Shown here one piece after another: positions 1 through 5,787 of a DNA stretch of 5,787 nt (the first letter of the stretch is position 1; each line of letters starts with the position of its first letter). The translations under genes were made by a program, and so were the position numbers. Source of the stretch: an uncultured Butyricicoccus sp. (GTDB taxonomy: Bacteria > Bacillota > Clostridia > Oscillospirales > Butyricicoccaceae). The notes under the pieces were generated by a model. It was not told where the DNA came from and did no database searches. It saw only the letters and a program-made list of their open reading frames with translations. The stretch covers positions 1-5,787 of the forward strand of contig USLE01000097.1 in the NCBI GenBank assembly GCA_900555465.1, written 5' to 3'.

Positions 1-1560
1 CGCCTCCATCTCCTCATCGGAGATCTTGACGTTCACCTTGCTGTTCGGGATATCGATCGAGATGATATCGCCCTCCTCGATGAGCGCGATCTCGCCGCCC
101 GCTGCGGCTTCCGGCGACACATGGCCGATGGACGCGCCGCGGGACGCGCCGGAGAAGCGGCCGTCCGTAATGAGCGCGCAGTCCTTGTCCAGCTGCATGC
201 CCGCCAGCGCGGAGGTCGGGTTGAGCATCTCCCGCATGCCGGGGCCGCCCTTCGGGCCCTCGTAGCGGATGACGACCACATCGCCCTTGTGGATCTCGCC
301 GGCATAGATGGCCTTGATCGCGTCGTCCTCGGAGTCGAACACGCGCGCCGGGCCTTCGTGCACCATCATCTCCGGTGCGACCGCCGAGCGCTTGACCACG
401 CAGCCGTTCTTCGCGATGTTGCCCCACAGCACGGCGATGCCGCCGGTCTCGGAGTACGGGTTCTCGAGCGGACGCACGACCTCAGGGTTCTTATTGACTA
501 CGCCCTCGAGGTTCTCGCCGACCGTCTTGCCGGTCGCAGTGATGAGCGACAGGTCGAGCAGGTCGCGCTTGGTCAGTTCCTTCATAATGGCCGGGACGCC
601 GCCCGCCATGTACAGCTCCTCGATGTGGTGCGGGCCTGCCGGCGCGAGGTGGCAGATGTTCGGCACCTTGGCGGACAGCTCGTTGAGCATGGCGAGATCG
701 AGCGGCACACCCGCCTCGTTCGCCAGCGCGAGCAGGTGCAGCACCGAGTTGGTCGAGCAGCCGATCGCCATTTCGCAGGTCAGCGCGTTGCGGAAGGCGG
801 CCGGGGTCAGAATGTCACGCGGCTTGATATCGCGCGCGATCAGTTCCATGATCTGCATGCCCGCGTGCTTGGCCAGATGGATGCGCGCCGCGTGTACGGC
901 CGGGATCGTGCCGTTGCCGGGCAGCGCCATGCCGATCGCCTCGGACAGGCAGTTCATGGAGTTTGCGGTGTACATACCCGAGCACGAGCCGCAGCCCGGG
1001 CACGAGCCGCACTCGCACTCCATCAGCTTTTCGTCGTCGATCAGGCCGGCCTTGTACGCGCCGACCGTCTCAAAGGTCTTGGAGAGCGAGATCTCCTCGC
1101 CGTCGTAGTGGCCGGCGAGCATCGGGCCGCCCGAGATGATGATGGACGGGATGTTGAGGCGCGCCGCGGCCATCAGCATGCCGGGCACGATCTTGTCGCA
1201 GTTCGGGATGAGCACGAGGCCGTCGAACTGGTGCGCCTGCGCGAGCGTCTCGACGCTGTCCGCGATCAGCTCGCGGCTGGGCAGAGAATACTTCATGCCG
1301 ATGTGGCCCATCGCGATGCCGTCGCACACGCCGATGGCCGGCACCATGACCGGGGTGCCGCCCGCGATGCGCACGCCCGCCTTGGCGGCGTCCGCGATCT
1401 TGTCGAGGTTGATATGGCCCGGGATGATCTCACTGTATGCGGAGACAACGCCGATGATCGGCTTTTTCATCTCCTCTTCGGTCAAACCGCAGGCGCGCAG
1501 CAGCGAACGGTTGGGCATGCGCTCTGCGCCCGCGGTGATGTTATCGCTTCTCTTGGACAC
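1..1560 (-). CDS. ilvD: Dihydroxy-acid dehydratase, partial (C-terminus beyond window edge)
   Basis: Catalyses the third step shared by valine and isoleucine synthesis: dehydration of 2,3-dihydroxy-3-methylbutanoate or -pentanoate to the 2-keto acid, in the cytoplasm with an Fe-S cluster and Mg2+. 520 codons are visible and no stop is reached. The family is about 550-570 residues, so roughly 30-45 C-terminal residues lie outside. Family motifs seen: N-terminal [28 protein letters not shown] (C79-H86), [14 protein letters not shown] (from Y91), NCDKIVPGM (C121, with K123 the lysine carbamylated in relatives), [13 protein letters not shown] (C190, C193), [11 protein letters not shown], and [19 protein letters not shown] near the end. 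The GTG start is chosen because AGGAGG lies 7 nt upstream and it gives the normal family N-terminus; the next in-frame ATG is codon 15. Residues 47-49 read PGH, as in the oxygen-labile [4Fe-4S] E. coli type, rather than PCN. Last gene of the visible operon, 277 bp after ilvC. Confidence 0.97.
   Translation of the reverse strand, partial: MSKRSDNITAGAERMPNRSLLRACGLTEEEMKKPIIGVVSAYSEIIPGHINLDKIADAAKAGVRIAGGTPVMVPAIGVCDGIAMGHIGMKYSLPSRELIADSVETLAQAHQFDGLVLIPNCDKIVPGMLMAAARLNIPSIIISGGPMLAGHYDGEEISLSKTFETVGAYKAGLIDDEKLMECECGSCPGCGSCSGMYTANSMNCLSEAIGMALPGNGTIPAVHAARIHLAKHAGMQIMELIARDIKPRDILTPAAFRNALTCEMAIGCSTNSVLHLLALANEAGVPLDLAMLNELSAKVPNICHLAPAGPHHIEELYMAGGVPAIMKELTKRDLLDLSLITATGKTVGENLEGVVNKNPEVVRPLENPYSETGGIAVLWGNIAKNGCVVKRSAVAPEMMVHEGPARVFDSEDDAIKAIYAGEIHKGDVVVIRYEGPKGGPGMREMLNPTSALAGMQLDKDCALITDGRFSGASRGASIGHVSPEAAAGGEIALIEEGDIISIDIPNSKVNVKISDEEMEA
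976..1011 (-). repeat. Two perfectly adjacent 18-bp near-identical repeats inside ilvD
   Basis: Units 976-993 and 994-1011 abut exactly and match at 16 of 18 positions. In the ilvD frame they encode CGSCPG (C184-G189) then CGSCSG (C190-G195). The second copy is the conserved Fe-S ligand motif. The first adds C184 and C187, and C182 lies just before, giving five cysteines in twelve residues. By my count the spacing from the CDK motif to this motif (72 residues) is close to that of E. coli IlvD (about 73), so a net insertion is not evident. Confidence 0.8.
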
Positions 1561-1567
1561 GGGGATT

Positions 1568-1573
1568 CCTCCT
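1568..1573 (-). promoter_or_regulatory. Ribosome binding site of ilvD, fixes the GTG start
   Basis: AGGAGG inside AAAAAGGAGGAA, read on the minus strand, sits 7 nt before the GTG at 1560. Nothing comparable precedes the in-frame ATG at codon 15, so the GTG is the likely initiator. The GC-rich hairpin at 1583-1610 ends 9 nt upstream and leaves this site single-stranded. Confidence 0.85.
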
Positions 1574-1582
1574 TTTTGCGAA

Positions 1583-1610
1583 ACAGGCGGGCGGAAACCC
1601 GCCCGCCTGT
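1583..1610. repeat. GC-rich perfect inverted repeat upstream of the ilvD ribosome site
   Basis: Arms of 12 bp (1583-1594 and 1599-1610, ACAGGCGGGCGG and its complement) flank a 4-nt loop. In the ilvD-direction transcript the stem is followed by only three U residues and then the ribosome site, so it is a poor intrinsic terminator. A role as an mRNA 5'-end stabiliser or processing boundary for ilvD is possible but is inference. Confidence 0.75.
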
Positions 1611-1666
1611 GCGCTTGTTAATCGTCTGCACCTGCTGTCAAACTACGCCGCAGGCGCATTTTAATA

Positions 1667-1692
1667 GAAAAACAATGCTCGCATTGTTTTTC
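1667..1692 (-). terminator. Terminator-like hairpin in the ilvC-ilvD gap (bidirectional form)
   Basis: Perfect 12-bp arms (1667-1678 and 1681-1692) around 2 central bases. On the minus strand it reads A5-CAATGC-GA-GCATTG-T5, then CTATTAAAA. The A-tract, stem and T-tract layout is that of a bidirectional intrinsic terminator, but the stem proper is short and only half GC. It directly abuts the next hairpin with no spacer. Whether it stops RNA polymerase between ilvC and ilvD is not shown by sequence alone. Confidence 0.55.
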
Positions 1693-1725
1693 GTAAAAAG
1701 TCAGGACATGCGCCTGACTTTTTAC
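1693..1725 (-). terminator. Intrinsic terminator-like hairpin downstream of ilvC (bidirectional form)
   Basis: Perfect 13-bp arms (1693-1705 and 1713-1725) with a 7-nt loop. On the minus strand it reads GTAAAAAGTCAGG, loop CGCATGT, CCTGACTTTTTAC. The AGTCAGG/CCTGACT stem followed by T5 is the best terminator candidate for an ilvBNC transcript. If it works, ilvD would be made from partial read-through or its own promoter. Confidence is high that the hairpin exists and moderate that it terminates. Confidence 0.62.
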
Positions 1726-1734
1726 ACAAGAGCG

Positions 1735-1765
1735 GAGAAAAGTTTCGCTTGTCGGAACTTTTCGC
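1735..1765. repeat. Imperfect inverted repeat, third in the intergenic hairpin array
   Basis: Arms 1735-1747 and 1753-1765 pair over 13 positions with one mismatch and one G-U, around a 5-nt loop. The core is GAAAAGTT/AACTTTTC. On the minus strand it is followed by TCCGC rather than a T-tract, so a terminator role is weak. Confidence 0.6.
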
Positions 1766-1771
1766 AGCCCC

Positions 1772-1801
1772 GGACGTGTCCGCGCCCTGCGCGGCACGTC
1801 C
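1772..1801. repeat. GC-rich inverted repeat, fourth in the intergenic hairpin array
   Basis: GGACGTG-t-CCGCGC (1772-1785) pairs with GCGCGGCACGTCC (1789-1801): 13 pairs, one bulged T and a 3-nt loop. No T-tract follows on either strand. It lies 6 nt from the third hairpin and 2 nt from the fifth, so it belongs to the same packed array. Confidence 0.65.
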
Positions 1802-1803
1802 CC

Positions 1804-1837
1804 TCGTTTGAAACTGTACGTTTCAAACGAAGTTTTT

Positions 1838-1839
<2 letters not shown>
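1804..1839 (+). terminator. Hairpin just past the ilvC stop with a T-tract on the plus-strand side
   Basis: Perfect 11-bp arms TCGTTTGAAAC (1804-1814) and 1820-1830 around TGTAC. On the plus strand the stem is followed by AG and then seven T (1833-1839) overlapping the ilvC stop codon, the form of an intrinsic terminator for rightward (antisense) transcription. On the minus strand the same bases are an A-tract before the stem and no T-tract follows, so it should not stop ilvC transcription but could protect the ilvC 3' end. Confidence 0.5.
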
Positions 1840-2845
<1,006 letters not shown>

Positions 2846-2894
2846 CTAAATATATATAATGTGAATTAGGAAAACAAGTTGAATACCGCCGCGC

Positions 2895-3371
2895 TCACTT
2901 CTGGATCGCGGTCACGCCCGAGCGGCTCATCTCGATCACCTTGAAGTTCGAGATGACGTCGAGGAAGGCGTCGATGCGGCTGGGCACGTCGGAAAGCTCG
3001 ACGATCATCGAGTTCTCCGTGCTCTCCACGATATGCGCGTCATACAGGCCGCACAGCTGGCGGATATCGTCGCGCATGCTGCCGGACACAGCCTCGAGCT
3101 TGACAAAGACCAGCTCGCTGCAGCAGGAATCCTCCTCCTGCAGGTGGTCGACGCGCATGACCTCCTCGAGCTTGAGCAGCTGCTTGATGATCTGCTCAAG
3201 GATGGGCTCGTCGCCCTGCACGATGATCGACATACGCGAGACCTTGGGGTCGGTGGTCGCGGAAACGGTCAGCGAATCGATGTTGTAGCCGCGGCGGCCG
3301 AACAGGCTGGACACGCGCGCCAGAACGCCCGCGTTGTTCTGCACGGTCACGGAAAGGATATATTTCTGCAT
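2895..3371 (-). CDS. ilvN: Acetolactate synthase small (regulatory) subunit
   Basis: Regulatory subunit that binds the IlvB catalytic subunit, raises its activity and gives valine feedback inhibition. At 158 residues it matches the IlvH/IlvN short-form length. Residues 4 to about 75 form the ACT domain, with QNNAGVLARVSSLFGRRGYN and then IDSLTVS; about 85-156 is the C-terminal small-subunit domain (ELVFVKLEA ... GVTAIQK). Residues aligning with positions where E. coli IlvH mutants lose valine sensitivity are kept: N12, G15, N30 and T35, so feedback control is probably intact. The ATG follows AAAGGAG by a normal spacing. The gap to the ilvB stop is only 15 bp and the ribosome site lies in it, so the two are co-transcribed and perhaps translationally coupled. 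A Cys pair (C83-C84) in the inter-domain linker is unremarkable. Confidence 0.97.
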   Translation of the reverse strand: MQKYILSVTVQNNAGVLARVSSLFGRRGYNIDSLTVSATTDPKVSRMSIIVQGDEPILEQIIKQLLKLEEVMRVDHLQEEDSCCSELVFVKLEAVSGSMRDDIRQLCGLYDAHIVESTENSMIVELSDVPSRIDAFLDVISNFKVIEMSRSGVTAIQK

Positions 3372-3386
3372 GGTCTCTCTCCTTTC

Positions 3387-5054
3387 TCAGTCCGCTACCA
3401 GGTCATCGATCGTGCCGCCCGCCGGGATCATGGGCAGGACGCGCTCGTCCTTGTCGATCGTGCATTCGATGAGCACCGGGCCGCTGCGGTGCGCCAGCGC
3501 CTCTTTGAGCGCAGCGCGCAGCTCGGCGATGTTGGTCGCGCGGTAGCCGCGGCCGCCGAACGCATCGGCCAGCTTGATGTAGTCGGTCTTGCGGTACAGG
3601 TCGGTCTGGGAATAGCGCTTTTCGTAGAACATGGTCTGCCACTGGCGCACATTGCCCAGCACGTTGTTGTTCATGATGATGGTGATGATCGGCAGGTTAT
3701 AGGTCACTGCCGTGCACAGCTCGTTGAGGTTCATGTGGAACGAGCCGTCGCCCGTGATGTGGACGACCGTCTTATCCGGATAGGCAATCTGCGCGCCCAT
3801 CGCCGCGCCGTAGCCGAAGCCCATCGTACCCAGGCCGCCCGAGGTCAGGAAGTGCCGGACCTTGGTGCAGCGGTTGTACTGCGCCGACCAGAGCTGGTGC
3901 TGGCCGACGTCGGTCGCGACGATCGCGTCGTCGCCGATCATGTCGTACAGCGTGCGCAGCAGCTGATGCGGGTGGATAACGCTGTCGTCGTCCTTGGGTA
4001 CATAATCGAGCTTTTCCTGCCACTCGGCGATCTGCGCGCGCCACGCATCATGCTTCGCGGGCTGCACATAGGGCAGGAGTTTGGTCAGGAAGTTCTCTGC
4101 GTCGCTGACCACCGAATAATCCACGCCGATGTTCTTGTTGATCTCGGCGGCGTCAATATCGATATGGACCAGCTTGGCCTTGGGCGCAAAACGCGATGTA
4201 TTGGTCGCCACGCGGTCGGAGAAGCGCGCACCGATGCAGAGCAGCAGGTCGCTGCGCTCGACCGCCCAGTCGGCCGAAACCGTGCCGTGCATACCGACCA
4301 GCCCAAGGCTGAGCGGCTCGGCATCCGGGATGCAGCCGATCGCCATCATGGTGTGCGCGGCCGGGATATCCGCCTTTTTCATCAGCGCGAGCAGCGCCTC
4401 GCCCGCGTTCGCGGTCTCTACGCCGCCGCCGAAGTAGATCATCGGCCGCTCGGCCTGCGCGATCAGATCGGCGACCGTTTTGAGCTGTTCCTCGGTCACG
4501 TCGTAGGTCTCATGCACCTCGACCTTCTCGCCGGGGATGTATTCGCACTCCGCGCTGGTGACGTCCTTGGGGATATCGACCAGCACCGGGCCCGGACGTC
4601 CGGACGCCGCAATGCGGAACGCGCTGCGGATGGTGTCCGCCAGCTCCTCCACATGGCGCACGACGAAATTATGCTTGGTGATCGGCATGGTGATACCGGC
4701 GATATAGACCTCCTGAAACGAGTCGCGCCCGATCAGGCTGGTGCCGACGTTGCCGGTGATGGCAACCATCGGGATGGAATCCATGTAAGCTGTGGCAATG
4801 CCCGTGACCAGATTGGTCGCGCCCGGGCCGGAGGTGGCAAGGCATACGCCGACCCTGCCGGTCGCGCGGGCATAGCCGTCCGCTGCGTGGGCGGCGCCCT
4901 GCTCATGGGCTGTCAAAATATGTCGAATGCGGTCGCTGTTTTTGTAAAGCGCATCATAGATATTGAGGACCGCGCCGCCCGGATAGCCGAAAATCGTATC
5001 AACGCCCTGCTCGACCAGTGCCTCCACCAAAATCTCTGAGCCGTTCTTTACCAT
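3387..5054 (-). CDS. ilvB: Acetolactate (acetohydroxyacid) synthase large catalytic subunit, biosynthetic type
   Basis: ThDP- and FAD-dependent enzyme joining pyruvate-derived hydroxyethyl-ThDP to pyruvate (acetolactate, to Val/Leu) or 2-ketobutyrate (acetohydroxybutyrate, to Ile). 555 residues is normal length. The PYR domain (about 3-167) has FGYPGGAVLNIYD and the catalytic glutamate E51 in AHEQGAAHAADGYARATG. The central FAD-binding domain (about 190-325) has GLVGMHGT and IGARFSDRVATN. The C-terminal ThDP domain (about 375-530) has GGLGTMGFGYGAAMGAQ and the GDG...NN motif, with Mg2+ ligands D436 and N463. RQWQ includes W472, equivalent to the plant herbicide-site Trp574. N468 replaces the usual Met of LGMVRQWQ. 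FAD-type motifs and the adjacent ilvN mark it as anabolic, not the catabolic AlsS. The start ATG follows AAAGGAGG by 9 nt and gives the normal N-terminus. First gene after the T-box leader. Confidence 0.98.
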   Translation of the reverse strand: MVKNGSEILVEALVEQGVDTIFGYPGGAVLNIYDALYKNSDRIRHILTAHEQGAAHAADGYARATGRVGVCLATSGPGATNLVTGIATAYMDSIPMVAITGNVGTSLIGRDSFQEVYIAGITMPITKHNFVVRHVEELADTIRSAFRIAASGRPGPVLVDIPKDVTSAECEYIPGEKVEVHETYDVTEEQLKTVADLIAQAERPMIYFGGGVETANAGEALLALMKKADIPAAHTMMAIGCIPDAEPLSLGLVGMHGTVSADWAVERSDLLLCIGARFSDRVATNTSRFAPKAKLVHIDIDAAEINKNIGVDYSVVSDAENFLTKLLPYVQPAKHDAWRAQIAEWQEKLDYVPKDDDSVIHPHQLLRTLYDMIGDDAIVATDVGQHQLWSAQYNRCTKVRHFLTSGGLGTMGFGYGAAMGAQIAYPDKTVVHITGDGSFHMNLNELCTAVTYNLPIITIIMNNNVLGNVRQWQTMFYEKRYSQTDLYRKTDYIKLADAFGGRGYRATNIAELRAALKEALAHRSGPVLIECTIDKDERVLPMIPAGGTIDDLVAD

Positions 5055-5090
5055 GCGGATCCGCCTCCTTTCTTCTGAAAAACAAATAAT

Positions 5091-5125
5091 AAAAAAGCCT
5101 TTATCTCTTCAAAGAGACAAAGACT
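5091..5125 (-). terminator. T-box intrinsic terminator before ilvB
   Basis: AGUCUUUGUCUCU (5125-5113) pairs with AGAGAUAAAGGCU (5108-5096): 13 pairs including two G-U, loop UUGA, then a run of six U (5096-5091). It lies 36 nt upstream of the ilvB start. It forms when the antiterminator is not held by uncharged tRNA. Confidence 0.93.
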
Positions 5126-5148
5126 ATCACTCTGCGGTACCACTCTTT
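5111..5148 (-). promoter_or_regulatory. T-box antiterminator helix
   Basis: AAAGAG (5148-5143) pairs with CUCUUU (5116-5111), then the 7-nt bulge UGGUACC (5142-5136), then GCAGAG (5135-5130) pairs with CUUUGU (5122-5117) around a 7-nt loop. This is the standard antiterminator: UGGU in the bulge binds the free NCCA end of uncharged tRNA. The 3' strand overlaps the 5' arm of the terminator (5125-5113), so the two folds exclude each other. Confidence 0.9.
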
Positions 5149-5380
5149 TTGCCGCGCGCGCACAGGCACAGCGCGACCACTCACCTTGATCCCTTAACGC
5201 AGATCACGCGGAACGCCTTACACAAGGCCCTGTTTCATCCAATTTCAGACGCTCGGCTCGCGGAGGACTTTCGCCCTTTCCTTCCTCCACCGTCTTGCAC
5301 CAACCGACGGCTCTCTCACTGGATTCCAGACGCTACTTTTCCGGTCATCACCTGATTGCGATATTCAAAATGTACTTCCT

Positions 5381-5409
5381 ATTATAATGTCGCATCCGGC
5401 GATTGTCAA
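5381..5409 (-). promoter_or_regulatory. Sigma-A promoter of the ilv operon
   Basis: TTGACA (5409-5404) and TATAAT (5386-5381) are both exact consensus with a 17-bp spacer. Transcription would start near 5374, about 37 nt before the AGUA motif of the T-box. No other consensus promoter is visible before ilvB. A perfect promoter suggests strong basal initiation with most control exerted by the downstream T-box. Confidence 0.93.
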
Positions 5410-5435
5410 CACTTTTTCGCATATTAGTTTGTTAA

Positions 5436-5452
5436 ATTCCTGTCGCAGGAAT
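5436..5452. repeat. 17-bp palindrome in the divergent intergenic region (possible operator)
   Basis: ATTCCTG-TCG-CAGGAAT has 7-bp perfect arms and a 3-bp centre. It sits 26 bp upstream of the ilv -35 box and 56 bp before the start of the divergent gene. Its size and symmetry fit a dimeric repressor or activator site, and a TTGTTA (5429-5434) beside it may be part of the divergent promoter. No regulator is identified and chance cannot be excluded. The rest of 5410-5508 shows no other feature. Confidence 0.4.
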
Positions 5453-5508
5453 AAATGTCCGAAAATGTGCCATACTACCAGCAAAACCGTTATAAATGGG
5501 GTGAAATC

Positions 5509-5787
5509 ATGGCAGTCCCGCTGCTGCGTACACTGATCCTATACTTCGCCGTGATCGCCGCGGTTCGCCTGATGGGCAAGCGGCAGATCGGCGAACTCGA
5601 CCCGTCCGAGCTCGTGGTCACGATTCTGGTCTCCGACCTTGCCGCTGTGCCCATGCAGGATCTCGGCATCCCGATGGCCTCGGGCATCATCCCGATCGCG
5701 ACGCTGATCGTGCTTGAGATCCTGCTGAGCTGGCTCGCGCTAAAGAGCCGGTTTTTCCGGCGGCTGCTTAACGGCCAGCCTGCGATC
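5509..5787 (+). CDS. DUF421/YetF-type membrane protein, partial (N-terminal 93 residues)
   Basis: Start of a DUF421 family protein (Bacillus YetF/YdfR/YkjA-like), an integral membrane protein of poorly defined function. Some members are linked to spores or stress, but nothing here assigns a role. Visible: hydrophobic segment about 5-22, the family signature RLMGKRQIGEL (R20-L30), P32 and ELVVTILVSDLAAVPMQD (E34-D51) as a second segment, and GIIPIATLIVLEILLSWLAL (59-78) as the third. A basic KSRFFRRLLNGQPAI stretch then leads to the cytoplasmic domain, which lies outside the window. The ATG is preceded by GGGGTG 5 nt upstream, a modest ribosome site; a GTG at 5501 is out of frame. It is divergent from the ilv operon and shares the 5410-5508 region, with no clear promoter of its own. 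The functional link to ilv genes is probably only positional. Confidence 0.9.
   Translation, partial: MAVPLLRTLILYFAVIAAVRLMGKRQIGELDPSELVVTILVSDLAAVPMQDLGIPMASGIIPIATLIVLEILLSWLALKSRFFRRLLNGQPAI

Larger units (their letters stand above)
5091..5374 (-). ncRNA. T-box riboswitch leader of ilvBNCD, probable tRNA-Ile specificity
   Basis: The ilvB 5' leader shows the full T-box plan. Stem I has AGUA (5337-5334), a kink-turn formed by UCUG-GA-AUCC (5330-5321) and GGAU-GAAA-CAGG (5240-5229), the AGUGAGAGAGC segment, and the distal CCGUC/GACGG helix closing GGUUGGUGCAA. The 3' side reads CUGAA-AUU-G, the usual specifier context, giving AUU (5243-5241), isoleucine. A short hairpin GCCUU/AAGGC (5228-5215) follows, then the conserved GCGUUA...GAGUGG stretch, then the T-box AGAGUGGUACCGCAGA (5146-5131). 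Its UGGU fits a discriminator A, as expected for tRNA-Ile. Uncharged tRNA would hold the antiterminator and allow ilvB transcription. T-box identity is near certain; the specifier codon is inferred by pattern and could be misplaced by a few bases (GUC just upstream would mean valine). Confidence 0.93.

Noticed and set aside
1613..1641. TTGACA (1641-1636, minus) as the -35 box of a separate ilvD promoter
   Set aside because: The -35 is perfect, but no acceptable -10 hexamer lies 15-19 bp downstream (candidates such as TAACAA or ACAAGC are poor).
1618..1659. Short frame ATG...TAA (13 codons, minus strand) before ilvD, considered as a leader peptide
   Set aside because: It has no ribosome site and no enrichment in Ile, Val or Leu codons, so it does not look like an attenuation peptide.
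2849..2877. TTGTTT / TATATT with 17-bp spacing as an internal ilvC promoter
   Set aside because: The start site would fall on the ilvC ribosome site itself, and the -35 is weak; an AT-rich unstructured translation-initiation region is the simpler reading.
3033..5039. Long open frame (668 codons) on the plus strand opposite ilvN and ilvB
   Set aside because: It is a shadow of ilvB/ilvN codon bias, with low-complexity composition and no recognisable domain.
5153..5164. Alternating CG/CA tract as a Z-DNA or repeat signal
   Set aside because: It is short and explained as the arm of a GC-rich hairpin just before the T-box antiterminator.
5053..5355. 100-codon open frame on the plus strand across the leader
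   Set aside because: It lies antisense to the T-box RNA, whose structure explains the sequence constraint, and the product looks like no known protein.
5491..5496. TATAAA as the -10 box of the DUF421 gene
   Set aside because: Transcription would start at or beyond the ribosome site and no -35 is placed for it; the true promoter is unclear.

Overview
The window carries a branched-chain amino acid (isoleucine/valine) biosynthesis operon on the minus strand, read from right to left as T-box leader, ilvB, ilvN, ilvC, ilvD. A divergent DUF421/YetF-type membrane protein gene starts on the plus strand at the right edge. The DNA is GC-rich with strong AGGAGG ribosome binding sites, and control is by a tRNA-sensing T-box riboswitch. 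The proteins look like those of anaerobic Firmicutes. Together this suggests a GC-rich member of the Clostridia, perhaps Oscillospirales/Ruminococcaceae-like; that placement is inference, since no rRNA or other marker is present.

Layout from right to left: 5509-5787 (+) is the first 93 codons of a DUF421 membrane protein. 5410-5508 is a divergent intergenic stretch with a 17-bp palindrome. 5381-5409 (-) is a perfect-consensus sigma-A promoter. 5091-5374 (-) is a complete T-box leader with Stem I, a kink-turn, a probable isoleucine AUU specifier, an antiterminator and a terminator. Then follow ilvB (3387-5054), ilvN (2895-3371), ilvC (1838-2833) and ilvD (1-1560, C-terminus cut off by the window edge). 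The ilvC-ilvD gap (1561-1837, 277 bp) holds no credible gene but is packed with six inverted repeats. Two of these look like tandem intrinsic terminators lying in the path of ilvD transcription.

The enzymes act in sequence. IlvB and IlvN form acetohydroxyacid synthase, IlvC reduces and isomerises its product, and IlvD dehydrates the diol to the 2-keto acid precursor of Val/Leu or Ile. The leader ties transcription to the charging state of, probably, tRNA-Ile. IlvN keeps the residues associated with valine feedback inhibition, so control acts on both transcription and enzyme activity.

Most of the window is ordinary core metabolism and I see no new defence or mobile system. The points most worth a second look are the hairpin array between ilvC and ilvD, a perfect 18-bp in-frame tandem repeat coding extra cysteines next to the Fe-S motif of IlvD, an Asn in place of the usual Met near the IlvB active site, and the palindrome between the divergent promoters. 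The long open frames on the plus strand opposite the ilv genes are shadows caused by GC-rich codon use.
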